From Batkoa obscura (lineage: Eukaryota > Entomophthoromycota > Entomophthoromycetes > Entomophthorales > Batkoaceae): DNA of 64,000 bases. The notes under the pieces are model-generated. The model made no database searches. It had not been told where the DNA came from and saw only the letters and a program-made list of their open reading frames with translations. Both the position numbers and the translations under genes were made by a program. Position 1 is the stretch's first letter. The number at the start of each line of letters is the position of its first letter. This document shows, piece by piece, positions 42,574 through 53,347 of this stretch. The stretch is from positions 558,001 to 622,000 of the forward strand of contig JASVEC010000023.1 in assembly GCA_030770535.1 (NCBI GenBank), read 5' to 3'.

Positions 42574-43067
42574 TTTTTTCTAATGTTTGGTAATAATAGT
42601 ATTATAGTTTATAGAAAACAAAGGACCAGAAAAACATTCAAAACTAGAAAATCAAAAATAAGGAGAAGTAAAAAATGAGTTGATATAGAAGTACAATTAA
42701 TCAATGAATAAAAATACCTTTACTAAAAATAGAAAAGTTTAACACGAAGCCTTTCAAGAAAGAGACTTTAGTGGAAGCAAAGAGAATAAAGCCATTAAGC
42801 AAAAAAATTACTAAACACTAATATATAAAAGGAAAGAAACTAGACAATTAAAAGTATAAAGAATAAGAGGTATATTGTCATTTACATCGCAATCCTATAT
42901 GAATATATTTAGTTGAAACTAATAAGTGTAAAGATTCTAGAAACAAATACCCATTGATGTTCCTATAAGAAGATAAGGAATAATAAAAATAGATGATTCT
43001 AAGAATGAAAAAGTATTTGAAACATATAAAGGGTTAGGAATTAACTATCAACAAATATAAATTAAAA
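42574..43067. other. intergenic, nothing recognised
   Basis: A-rich spacer before the hydrolase pseudogene. Confidence 0.5.
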
Positions 43068-43954
43068 ATGAATCTTATCTTTATTTTATTATTAGTATTA
43101 TACTCTGCTTTAAGCAATTATATATGGCTTAAAAAGAGCGCTACTAACTTAGCCTTGAAATTTCTAATATAACGTTTCAATACGCTAAAGCATAGTTATG
43201 ATGGTGATCAAGACAAATGCTATGAGCTAGTTACTCCAAAACCAGATCCCAAAGACTCTATATTGTTGTTTTAGTTATTATGGGTGGTGCTTAGATTAGA
43301 AAGATATCGAACCAAGTATAGACATGGCTTATAAATCAGCTGGCAAGAATATCACTACTGCTACTTTGTATCACAGATTGAGTCAAATAAATCAATAATA
43401 TAACATCGTATTATAATCATCTGAAGAATTCATTAATTGTATTTCCCAATATTACGCTTAATTTAAAAGAATATAAAAAGATTTATTTAAATGATCATTC
43501 CACTGGTGCTCATTTAACTTAATTAATGGCATTAAATGATAATCGCTATACTAATGATAGTAAATAATTGGGATAAATCAAGCAAACCAAAGGCGTAATT
43601 TCCATTGACAGCATATTTAATATTCCATTTTTAGTTAGTAAATTGGAAGAATATAAGGAGGAATACATCACCCCAGCATTTGAAGATGACCAAACTAAAT
43701 CCAAGCCAGCATCGTCACAACCTATCTCAAAAAAAGGGGTGGATAAGATGAACTACAATCAGCTGTCTAGTTGATTACTAATCGATTTTAAACAGAATAC
43801 TTTAATCAACTTTGAGCAGGCACTCGAATTTACATCTCATTTAAAAGTAATTGCATTCAATGATGCACAAGTAACAATTAGTGACTTTGGTGACCATAGT
43901 GATGTTTTACAAAACGCTAATGTAATTCCTCAACTTTATGAATTTATTTTATAA
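43068..43954 (+). pseudogene. alpha/beta hydrolase pseudogene, copy 2 (nearly full length)
   Basis: It starts with a signal-like MNLIFILLLVLYSALSNY, then DQDKCYELVTPKPDPKDS, an MGGA where an HGG oxyanion motif would be, and SLNVFPNITLNLKEYKKIYL. LNDHSTGAHLT (nucleophile elbow-like), KGVISIDSIFNIPFLVSKLE and a tail with VIAFNDAQVTISDFGDHSDV then complete it, the last with Asp and His where the catalytic acid and base belong. At least five stops or frameshifts interrupt it, including TAG/TAA codons before and after the elbow. The layout resembles kynurenine formamidase/BD-FAE-type esterases with an added signal peptide, but that assignment is tentative. Confidence 0.6.
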
Positions 43955-44153
43955 TCTCCATAAACAAAACCCTATCATACACTTTTTGAAAAAATTTCAT
44001 TACTTGTTGCTTTTTATTTATTAAAATTTTGTTAATAGGATTTAAGATAGATTTTTGACTAAATCATTTTTACTATTACTCAGTATAGAAAACTTTTGTT
44101 GAATCAATCGGATACTTTAAGCATTATTTGTGTGTATGTATGTATCACAATAT
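43955..44153. other. short spacer
   Basis: AT-rich 3' flank of the hydrolase pseudogene. Confidence 0.5.
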
Positions 44154-44248
44154 GGGGGTGTTTTTTTGGCTTCAGCACTTTTTCCATCTTTTAAGCGCTA
44201 TTTGAGCAGAAAAGTTAGTAAAATTCCCAAATACAAAAATATATCCCC
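44154..44248 (-). mobile_element. MITE copy 10
   Basis: GGGGGTGT to ATATCCCC, with ATAT on both sides. First of five copies within 1.5 kb. Confidence 0.85.
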
Positions 44249-44347
44249 ATATGTTTTATTAAAAGTATTGAAATTAACGAGGTACAATATATTTCAAAAA
44301 TTAAATAGCTTTTGAAATATCAAAACTGTCTAAACATCGATACATAT

Positions 44348-44447
44348 GGGGATGTGTTTTTTTATTTAAGAATTCTACTAACAAATTTTCTACTCAAATA
44401 GTACTTAAAAGATGGAAAAAGTAATGAAATCAAAAAAAAACTTACCC
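44348..44447 (+). mobile_element. MITE copy 11
   Basis: GGGGATGT to CTTACCC, flanked by ATAT on both sides. It lies 100 bases from copy 10 in the opposite orientation. Confidence 0.85.
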
Positions 44448-44795
44448 ATATATTAAATCAAAGTACTTGTATATAGTGTAGTAGACTATAAAAACATCCA
44501 AATGGCTATTAAATAAAAAAGGAGTAAAGAAATAAGCTCTAATAATCCATGATCTTTTATATAGCTATTAGTAGACCTTATTACTTAAATGTTACATAAT
44601 TAGAATCAAACCATCTGCATTGTTTTCTAGGCATCTCGTATTCTCATTATATTTTAAGCATTTTATTATAAAGCTAATAGCTTTTTTATCACTTCATACC
44701 CATGTTACAGGTTTAACAAAAACAGTGAATCTATTAATCTAGATAAAAGGGCATTTTTGGATCAAATTTGAAAAAATAAAAAAAAATTACTAAAT
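44448..44795. other. spacer between MITEs
   Basis: AT-rich, nothing recognised. Confidence 0.5.
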
Positions 44796-44893
44796 GGGAG
44801 TGTTTTTTTTGACTTCATTATTTTTTCCATTTTTAAGCGCTATTTAAGCGGAAAGTTTGTTAGTAAAACTTTTAAACAAAAAAATACAGCCCC
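44796..44893 (-). mobile_element. MITE copy 12
   Basis: GGGAGTGT to ACAGCCCC, with AAAT at both ends. The right AAAT is also the left flank of copy 13. Confidence 0.86.
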
Positions 44894-44897
44894 AAAT

Positions 44898-44993
44898 GGT
44901 GATGTTTTTTTTAGTTTCATACTTTTTCCATTTTTAAAAGCACTATTTGAGAAAAATTGTTGATAAAATTCTTAAATACAAAAATACATCCCC
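44898..44993 (-). mobile_element. MITE copy 13
   Basis: GGTGATGT to ACATCCCC, bounded by AAAT on both sides. Copies 12 and 13 are head-to-tail and share one AAAT, so one inserted exactly at the other's target duplication. Confidence 0.85.
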
Positions 44994-45047
44994 AAATGTA
45001 TATAATATTTTTAAGGTTTTAATAATAATTAAAACAAACAAAAATAT

Positions 45048-45614
45048 GAGAATGTTTTTTTTGGTTTCATTACTTTTTCTATCCTTTTGTGAAATATCGC
45101 TTTGTCAGTCCCATGGTTAATTATAGCATAACAATCGCCTAAGCTGTTGTGTTCTTGAGTTCAGAGAAAATCAATCCCATGTTCTTAGTTTGATTTGTTA
45201 TGAGAATTTGTATCTTCGTCTCAAAGAACATTCTCCCCTCGTTTTGATATTTATACTTATCGGAGTATAAAAGAGATTCTAAAACATAATAGCTCGAGAC
45301 TTTTTAACTGAATTATTCCCTGATATCTCGAACATTTAATAAAGCCACTAAGTTTTGTTAATAGTATTTTACGTAGATTTTACATCAGTATTGTCTATTC
45401 TATCTGTCTTATATAGCTTGTAACCTATTACGCGCTATTCCTGATAATCCAAGTCTATCTTAGTCACATAAACTAAGACCTTTCGACTTATAGTGTAGTC
45501 AACCAGGCAGTAACTATTCTTGACTCCAAACCTTGAGTAACAGATTCCACACTTTAAGCACTATTTAAGTGGAAAAATTGTTAGGAAAATTCTTAAATAC
45601 AAAAATACATCCCC
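45048..45614 (-). mobile_element. MITE copy 14, split by an LTR
   Basis: The left part 45048-45087 and the right part 45552-45614 together make one MITE with ATAT flanks (45044-45047 and 45615-45618). An LTR (45088-45551) sits in the middle. Confidence 0.83.
45088..45551 (-). mobile_element. LTR fossil (solo), copy 2, nested in MITE 14
   Basis: 464 bases, inverted relative to copy 1 at 3513, with the same TG...CA inverted ends and TATA-like signal. The MITE sequence CTTT is duplicated on both sides (45084-45087 and 45552-45555), a 4-bp target duplication that fixes the ends. No internal region remains between two LTRs. It is younger than the MITE it sits in. Family not assignable. Confidence 0.75.
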
Positions 45615-45654
45615 ATATAGTTACTTCTATTTTATACTATAAACTAAGTTAAAA

Positions 45655-45870
45655 AAAATTTAAAAATTTATTTAAGTAGTTCACTAGTGCTTATTTGGCT
45701 TTTCTAATAGCATTAAATACTAATTATTATATTAAAAGCAATAAATAATTAAATTGAATTAGTTAAAAGCATTGCATTTATTGGTAGTATGTTTAATACT
45801 TTATTTTTGGTTATTAAATATAAAAAATACAAATATACATATTATATCTGCTTTTGAAAATAACCTAAAT
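45655..45870 (+). pseudogene. alpha/beta hydrolase pseudogene, copy 3 (fragment)
   Basis: DNA similarity to 43490-43700 is visible without gaps over long parts: TTCACTAGTGCTTATTTGGC against TTCCACTGGTGCTCATTTAA, then ATAGCATTAAATACTAATTA, and GGTAGTATGTTTAATACTTT against GACAGCATATTTAATATTCC. It is the most decayed of the three copies and covers only the middle of the gene. Confidence 0.6.
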
Positions 45871-47048
45871 AATTAAAAAAACTACTCTAATTTATTTTAT
45901 AATGTTTGCTATTTTTTTAAATAAAGTTTATATCTTATTTTTTATATTCCTTTAAATCTATATTTTTGTTATCGATTATTATTAATTTTAACTAATAACT
46001 ACTGTGTTATAATATCAAATCAAACAATTAATAATAATAATAACAATATATATGATAAATTTACTATTATAAAAATATTATATTATATTATATTATATTA
46101 TATTATATTATGATGAAACACATATTTATTTTAAATTTTTCAGGGTTTGTAACTTATTAAAATTATTATTAAAGAAATCAAATAAAAATAAACAGCTATT
46201 TGTAACTATTATAGCTTTTTTACAATTTTTTTTATCAATGATTCTCATAGTTAAATTATTCATATACCCGATTTTCTTAAGTCTGAACTTAACATTAATT
46301 TAATGTATTCTAATTTTTTTTCTTATATAAGCAGTTAATTAGTCCAAAAAAGAGGTTTAAAACTTAGAATTATTTAACCTTTTAAAGAAAATTAGGTCAA
46401 TTAAAAAGGCCTTTTATCCTTTGTCAATAAAACTAAGAATGTGGAGTTGTTTTAGAATTTTTGGACAATTATCTATTATCTGAACTAAGTAGTCAACTTA
46501 CAAAACGAACCCCACCAAATTAATAATAAAAATAGGGTAATAATGTAAAAAGAGCAGGTTCAAATTTAGTTAACAATGAGAAAAATAGTTAAATATTTAA
46601 GGGGTAATATTTTCACAACTTACTTAGATTATTGTGTGTGATTTTTATTAACATTGTAAAATTGACAAATTGAGATTAATAAGAAAAATTGGACCTCCTT
46701 GATATCTTCGAGTACATAAAGGCTCTAATGATGAATGTTTTCTTATTACCTTACAAAGTTCAATACCTATTTAATTTCTTATCTCTTATAATTAGAAAAT
46801 TATTGTTCTTTATTAGATAAAGACAAAACTCTTGTAACCTCCAAATCATAAAAGAAATTTAAAAAAATGGAAAGAAAGCCATAAATTGACTAAATTTATA
46901 ATGGTATATATTGAATCTCATTCAATAATATATATGACAAAAAGAAAATAGGCTATAGATATTACTTTTTTAATGTATATATTTAATAAAAAAAGGAAAG
47001 AAATAGGGAAATGAAAATTTAGAATAAAAAAGTAACAAGCTAATTAAC
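45871..47048. other. intergenic, microsatellite only
   Basis: 1.2 kb, AT-rich, without a supported gene. It contains a TATTA microsatellite at 46077-46111. Confidence 0.55.
46077..46111. repeat. TATTA pentanucleotide microsatellite
   Basis: About seven perfect 5-base units. Confidence 0.9.
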
Positions 47049-47958
47049 TTAATATTCCATTGAATGACCATCACAACAATCTTGATTTAATCTCATATTC
47101 ATGGAATCTAAATTAATTTTAGCATTAGGATCTTCATCTAATGCATGAATATTAGATTGAATTGTATTAAATTCATTCAATTCAGGTGTATGAATGGAAT
47201 CCTCTAAATCCGATTCATTCGAGGTTATATGTCTTAAAACAGGTTCAGAATCTTTAAAAATAATAGGTAACGGTCTTGGTATACTGTTGATGTCCTTTGG
47301 ATTATTTTTGTTTAAAACTCGAATTATTTCTTCAATTGTTGGATATTCTTCAAATTCCTGTTGACTGTATTTGTAAATTAATTGACCTTGTTCATTGATA
47401 ATAACAGTACCACCCATCTGGAAACCATCTCCACGAAAATTCCCTGGAGTTTCTTTATTACTTTGTTTAATAGCTTTTCCTAATGATAAAAAATGATTAA
47501 TACTTGTTATTATATATATATATATTATATATACTTGTACTCTTCCTGAACAACTTTTTTAATGATTTCAACACAGGAACTTTTTCAAAACCAAAATACT
47601 GATAAATACTTTTTTTAGTATCTAAATAAATTTCCCCATGCCAATAATTGCCTTTCATAAATGAAGTTAATCCTTTACGGTCAAATCCAACAGCTATCAA
47701 CTTCACATTCAATTTTTCAAGTTCTCGCATCTGTTTACTAAGTTCTAAGGCTTCAGTGCTAGTTTTGAAATATTAGTTTTGAAATTTAGATAAATAGATT
47801 TGTGCACCTTACCGACATAAACAACACCCGAATCTTCTTAAAAATTTAACAACAATTGTTTGATCTTTATACAACTCACTGAATAAAAAACCATTACTAG
47901 GCTGATAGGTGGTTTCTAAGCGTAAGTTTGGATCAACGATATCGTATAATTTGGACAT
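47049..47958 (-). CDS. PRXL2-like thioredoxin-fold protein, paralog 1
   Basis: Three exons: 47958..47813, 47758 to about 47550, and 47479..47049. The middle donor is ambiguous between two GT sites a few bases apart. The family (AhpC/TSA-like PRXL2, including prostamide/prostaglandin F synthase) reduces peroxides or endoperoxides through a CxxC. Here the motif is FLRRFGCCLCR, followed by NVKLIAVGFDRKGL, GNYWHGEIYLDTKKSIYQYF and, after the last intron, PGNFRGDGFQMGGTVIINEQ, then LIYKYSQQEFEEYPTIEEII. The C-terminus is longer than in the other two copies (HTPELNEFNTIQSN..., then DCCDGHSMEY). It has fewer introns than paralogs 2 and 3 and faces away from them. Substrate unknown. Confidence 0.83.
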
Positions 47959-48956
47959 TTTATTTAATGACAATAAATATGAAGAAATGAAATAAAATGA
48001 AAGTATAAAATAGACTTTCTATTATTATTTATACTTTGTTCGTTATAATTCTAGTTACTTGATTGTAATAATTAGAAGTTTTGTTAATTAGTTTTATATA
48101 TATTTAGTTTAGCTTAATAATTGATAGAAACTTATTTTAATTTGGGGAAATAAAACAAATTTTGATAACTATTCCTTTTTCTATTTGACTCCCTTTTACA
48201 TTTCATAATACCCCTTAATAGAAGGATGTTTATTATCTATTTTTTTACTCACTTTTAAATCATTAATATAGATATAATAAGGAAAATTATTATTATTTAA
48301 TACAACTAAAACAACAATGATAATAATAACAATAGATAGCATTTTATTTTAATTTAATAACTAAATAGTTTGACTTTATTACTTCATCTTATTTATTTTC
48401 AACTCTATTTTTAACTTAGAGTTGTAAGTACACCCATTATTATAATAACCCTAAAACTCAGTTATAAAAATATATAAATTAAATTTCTAATTATAAAAAA
48501 AGCAGCTGAGGTTGAAAATTTTGAAGTAAACTTAAAACAGTGATAGATAATGTTAAACTTTAAAAATCCTAGTTTTCATTTAACTTTAAAGTGGAGTTTT
48601 AAAATTACTTTTACCTTATGAACTTTAAATGAAATAATATAGTTTAGTTTGACTTTATATAAATTCAGTCAAATTTAATATTTTTATATTCAGTTTGAAC
48701 TATCAAACAGTTGATAGTTTGTGATGTGTGAAATAAAGAACTGATGACTAAATTCAATAAATCGATGTGTCTAAAAAGCATAGTAGTAACCATGCATAAT
48801 TGCAACTTTCTTAAGCCACTTAACCCAAATCAAGCCTTTTCATTGGTCTCGATTGCCACTACACCCAATTTTACTTGAAGTTTCAATTTTTGGTTGTAGA
48901 ATTCACAATTAGATCTCCATTACCAGTCAATAAAATTGGAAAAAAGTTGATAATAT
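47959..48956. other. intergenic, no gene recognised
   Basis: AT-rich DNA with the paralog 1 promoter at its left end. Nothing else is seen before the tRNA. Confidence 0.55.
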
Positions 48957-49038
48957 GATCAGGATGGGATTCGAACCCACGCCTCCGAAGAGACCGCGGC
49001 CTTAACACGGCGCCTTAGACCAACTCGGCCACCTGATC
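48957..49038 (-). tRNA. tRNA-Leu (AAG)
   Basis: The minus strand folds as a class II tRNA of 82 bases. The acceptor pairs GATCAGG with CCTGATC, the D arm has GCCGAGTTGGTCTAAGGC, and the anticodon stem CCGTG/CGCGG encloses loop TTAAGGC (anticodon AAG). A long variable arm (TCTCTTCGGAGGC) and T arm GTGGGTTCGAATCCCAT follow. It has no intron and no encoded CCA. GGTTCGAATCC is a good B box. Confidence 0.96.
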
Positions 49039-49267
49039 TATGTTACCGAAATTTAAACAAATAACTTAATTATAATCAGTCTATATACGAATTTTTTTAT
49101 GAATAAAAAGCCACATTTTCTAAACGGTCAAAAAGAAAGGGATACGAAATTCCAACATTATGACTTAATAAAAAGGGAGAATGTGTGTTTAATAATCGTA
49201 AAATTATTGACAATTATCAGTTTTAATAAAATTAAAGCAACATCTAATAAAAAAAAATCAAATAAAG

Positions 49268-50235
49268 ATGAGCCTTGAGCAATTATTAGTAACTCAAGTA
49301 ACCAAAAATGGGATGAAGAAAATACATTTATCTGAAATATTAAATGGGAAAGTGGTAGTGAAATTAATGCGTCGATTTGGTTGTCCATTATGTAGGATGG
49401 AAGCGAAAGCATTGTCAAGTTATAAACCAATTTTTGGTAAGTTAATGAGAGAAAAAGATATTTTAATTGATTATGATAGTTCGATTGGAGTTGATTGATG
49501 TGATAACAATTAGATATATTAATAATCTTTATTTATAGACAAATACAATGTAAAGTTAATTGGCATTGGGTTTGATATTAATGGGTATAAAGTAGGTTTT
49601 TCTTCTTTTGAATAATCTTTATTATAATCTAAATATTTAAACCAAATAAGGAATTCGAACAAGGTAACTATTGGGATGGAGAATTGTATTTAGATCAAGA
49701 AAAAAAAGTATATGAATATTTTAATTTAAAGAGAGTGACTTTATTTAATGCTATATTTGCTTTTACCAGTCCAACTACTTGTAAGTTATTTTATTTTGTT
49801 TTATTTTAATAGATTTTTTTAAAACTGTGTAGTGAACTCTTTAAAACAGGCTAAAGAAATGGGTGTTGGTGGAAATTATACGGTAATTAAACACTATTTT
49901 TTAATAATTAAGTATTAACATAGTTTGATGTTTATTTAGAAAGGCGATGGCTTGTAATTTTAATTCATCAATCGTATAAATGGAACGTTTTTTAATATAT
50001 TTTAATAGCCAATTAGGAGCCACACTATTATTTGATAATCAAGAGTTAATTTATAAATTTGAGCAGGTAACGGGCAGTGATTATCCAGATATCAAGAAGA
50101 TGATTGAATTGATTGGGGGTAATTCTAATGTCATTGAGGTAAGATTTTATACTTGAGATTACTGGTTATTGTTAATGTTTCTTTTAGAATACTATCTCTC
50201 CCCATTTCCCAGTATATCATGATAATAAACTATAG
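49268..50235 (+). CDS. PRXL2-like thioredoxin-fold protein, paralog 2
   Basis: Seven exons: 49268..49436, 49539..49591, 49651..49780, 49833..49882, 49940..49953 (14 bases), 50009..50138 and 50188..50235. The protein reads KLMRRFGCPLCRMEAKALSS with the redox C-P-L-C, then NVKLIGIGFDINGYKEFEQG, NYWDGELYLDQEKKVYEYF, GVGGNYTKGDGFQLGATLLF and YKFEQVTGSDYPDIKKMIEL. These follow the order of vertebrate prostamide/PGF synthase (RRFGC..C, GELYLDE, GDYV) closely. About 197 residues, no signal peptide, likely cytosolic. Exon sizes and phases 3-5 are the same as in paralog 3. Confidence 0.86.
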
Positions 50236-51314
50236 TCTTTTCTAAGCCATTTAATTTTGCGTTATTTTATGTCATTTATATATTGTAATTTATTGCATTA
50301 TTTTGTATCATTTGTACTTTATACTCTATTATTTTGTATCAATTTTTAAGTGATGTATTTTTTATTCACTATTAACTTTTTCAAAGACTTATTTTCTAGA
50401 TTTAAATATATTAGTTGATTTATAAAATGAAAATGCTGAAAATTCTTAATAAAGTTTTGTTCTAGACAATAGAAATTTTGATCAAAAAAACAATCAGAAT
50501 AAAAAAGCAATTATATTTGTTAGGATTTTATTTAACCCATAAAATTAATTCTTTAACAAAAATTTAAAAAAACTTTATGAATAATAATCTCTTTATTTTC
50601 AAATAAAACATGAAAAAACTTAATAACATTGTCATCGTTATCCTATTTTATTAAATATTCTTTCACAATCATTTTAATAGTATAATTACTAATATGTAGC
50701 ACCATGGTTAATTTTTTTATAAAAAATTCAAGTATGGCTAAATTATTTAATAAAACTAAAAAAAATCGACTAATTACCCTAAGAATAAATACTGTTAAAA
50801 ATGAAATAAATCCAAATTCCAATTTCATCTCAATAATTACGATATTAACATATTGTTGTCGGGCGATTTTATTTATAGATATTAAGTTTGGACTTTAGCC
50901 ACACTAAAGCAAATTTAACTAATTGAATTGATTTATAAAACGAGATGAACTTAATTTAATTGGTTGAAAATTATTAATATGTTATAAGTTCATTTTAACC
51001 TCAACTTCAAAAACGGATTGCTATGACTTAACAGCAATGTGTTAAACACAAGTTACGATGTTAAAGGCCATTAAATTACTAAATTTGTCCATCGATTAAA
51101 AAAAACCATAATTCAAAAAATGAAATTATGCTAGGCGGATAACTAGATAAAATAGGCTAATTGACTAACAAAATTTTCAAAAAATGCGAAGCGAGTAAGG
51201 GAGTAATAATTAAAAAATTAAGTATAAATATGAAACTCAACTCCAAACATTGATTATTTGTATTAAATAAATCGATTCTATCTATTTCTATATTAACAGA
51301 AGAAACATATAACA
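50236..51314. other. intergenic, no gene recognised
   Basis: 1.1 kb between the two tandem paralogs. Overlapping opposite frames at 50640-50900 look fortuitous. Confidence 0.55.
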
Positions 51315-52399
51315 ATGACTACCGAAAAGAGTTTAATCGGACAAAAAATTAATTTAAATATTGAAGTCAATCCCTGGGATAAACCAGAAGAAATTGTCAA
51401 ATTAAATTCCGCTTGGGATCATCAAAAAGTATTATTTAAAATATTTCGAAGATTTGGGTGTCCCTTATGTCGGTAAGTAGAAAATAAGAATCTAATGCTA
51501 TCATATCTTTTTATAATATAATATGTTTATGCTTTTTCATTTTAGTTTAGAAGCTAAAGTACTTTCTAATTATAAAAAAGAGTTTGGTAAATTTATTTCT
51601 ATTTTATTATAATAATTTTGTTTATTTGTTTATTTTTAATAGAAAAATTAAACGTTCGTGTTATTGGTATTGGATTTGATGAATTAGGTTTAAAAGTAAT
51701 AATAATAATATTATTAATATATAAACATAATATTAATAAAATATTCTATTTTATAATAGGAATGGACTGAAAATAAATTTTGGGATTATGAATTATATAT
51801 GGACAAACCAAGAACTTTATATAAATATTTGAATTTTAATCGTCATAATTATTGGTCCGGTATTGTTACTTTATTTGGCGATGAAGAACGTAAGTATATT
51901 ACTATTATTAATAAATACAATTTATTTATTTGTCTTTTATTTATAGAAAGAGCTTCTAGAGCTTGTAAAGAACGTGGTATCACTGGTAATATGTTGGTAA
52001 GTATAATTAGTATTTTATTAATAATCTATTAATAATTTATTGATAATTTATTAATAATCTATTTTTGTTTAGGTTGGTGATGGATTGTAATAATTAACTA
52101 TATTAATATAACAAAATAATACAATTATTAACATAACATTTGTTTTTTAAATAGTCAATTAGGTGGTACTTATTTACTTGATCAAGGTGGTGAGATATTA
52201 TATGAATTTAAACAAAAAGGCTATGGTGATTATCCAAGTTTAAAAGAAGTTATATTTGCTGCTGGTGGGGATCCTAATATTATTGATGTAGATATTATTT
52301 ATTTTATTATTATATTAATTAATTATTGTTATTTATTTATTCTAGCATAAAGACGAAGTTTTAGTACGTCATTGTAATGATGCCCAATGCCAAATTTAA
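51315..52399 (+). CDS. PRXL2-like thioredoxin-fold protein, paralog 3
   Basis: Eight exons: 51315..51472, 51546..51586, 51643..51695, 51760..51889, 51947..51996, 52073..52086 (14 bases), 52155..52287 and 52346..52399. IFRRFGCPLCRLEAKVLSNY is followed by NVRVIGIGFDELGLKEWTEN, FWDYELYMDKPRTLYKYLNF, GITGNMLVGDGFQLGGTYLL and FKQKGYGDYPSLKEVIFAAG. The C-P-L-C redox motif is kept. The 130-, 50- and 14-base exons match paralog 2 exactly in size and phase, and an extra intron lies directly after C-P-L-C (the same place as intron 1 of paralog 1). Protein sequences have diverged considerably, so the tandem duplication is old. Confidence 0.86.
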
Positions 52400-52614
52400 A
52401 CTGATATTAAAGTTTAAAAGATGTTTTTGATTATGTAATAGGTGATCTTTATTTAGCTTATTAATTTTTTATTCTTGTTGATGCTTTCGAATAAAATAAA
52501 CTATTTTCTACTAAAAATTATTATAATCTATTTTTAATATTGAGAATCAATCTTATTGAATTAAACTATATATAATATAACAATTCAATATTATATAACA
52601 TCAATGTATTGTAT
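52400..52614. other. spacer
   Basis: 3' flank of paralog 3. AT-rich, nothing recognised. Confidence 0.5.
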
Positions 52615-52711
52615 GGGGACGTTTTCTTTGGTTTCATTACTTTTTCATTTTTTGTGCTATTTGTAGTGGAAAGGTTGTTAATAAAATTCTTAAATAAAAT
52701 AATACATCCCC
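52615..52711 (-). mobile_element. MITE copy 15
   Basis: GGGGACGT to ACATCCCC, with GTAT on the left and ATAT on the right. It lies 40 bases from the stop of the next gene, so probably in its 3' untranslated region. Confidence 0.83.
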
Positions 52712-52750
52712 ATATATATAAAAATCACTTTAGTTTATTTATTTATTTAA

Positions 52751-53347
52751 CTACTTTAGCATAGTCAATTTATTACTCCATTTTTTAGGTAAAAATCGAC
52801 TCCACATTCTTTTTAATATTGGATAAAAATAAACATTTTTACCAAATAAATTAGAAAACGTAAATAATAATAATGAATAAGTTGGTAATCCTAATAATAC
52901 AGAACTTATTCGATAACTCCATGGGCCTTCTTTTAAGGAACCTATATAAAAAAGATAAATGTTTAGTTCACTTAATACTCTTTTTTTATATGCTATTAAT
53001 TACTAATTCATTGAAATTGTTTTTTAATTTAGTAGTGGTAATATTTAAAAAAACATTGTATTATAAAATGAATCTATATCTATTGCTAAAACTAGATCAA
53101 ATTGTTCCTTACCTTTTAAGCCAAAGAGATTATTTAATAAAGGTCTTGAAATATAAACTGAAGTGGAGCCAGTGATAGCAAAGATGCCCATAATTAATAT
53201 AAAATCTTTATAGAATAACAATGAGTTCTTTGGATGTGGAGATATTTTTTCAAATAATGTTCGTTTGATTAATAAATTATTATTAAAATGGAATGTACTT
53301 TTTAGTTTCGTTGGTTTAATATTTGTAGTTAATCGTGTTAATAACAT
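52751..53347 (-). CDS. small predicted mitochondrial membrane protein
   Basis: Two exons (53347..53113 and 52941..52751) give 141 residues. The N-terminus MLLTRLTTNIKPTKLKSTFH is basic and amphipathic, like a mitochondrial presequence. Two hydrophobic segments follow: DFILIMGIFAITGSTSVYIS with RPLLNNLFGLKG, then GPWSYRISSVLLGLPTYSLL with LFTFSNLFGKNVYFYPILKR. The invariant-looking KEGPWSYR and FGITGS/RPLL features fit a small conserved family of fungal mitochondrial membrane proteins such as yeast YDL157C, an assignment from memory. Molecular function unknown. The splice joins G|GT TCC cleanly. Confidence 0.68.

Noticed and set aside
43820-43860. DFKQN shared by the hydrolase pseudogene tail and the transposase core
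   Set aside because: Only five residues match and the contexts are unrelated, so it is chance.
44130-44315. 61-codon frame MCMYVSQYGGVFLASAL
   Set aside because: It is mostly MITE copy 10 read through in its stop-free frame.
45044-45618. Idea that MITE 14 with its 464-base insert is the longer parent element of the MITEs
   Set aside because: The insert has its own TG...CA ends and a CTTT duplication of MITE bases, and occurs alone at 3513, so it is a separate nested element.
50643-50898. Two overlapping frames on opposite strands
   Set aside because: No family resemblance, and the frames overlap each other. They look fortuitous.
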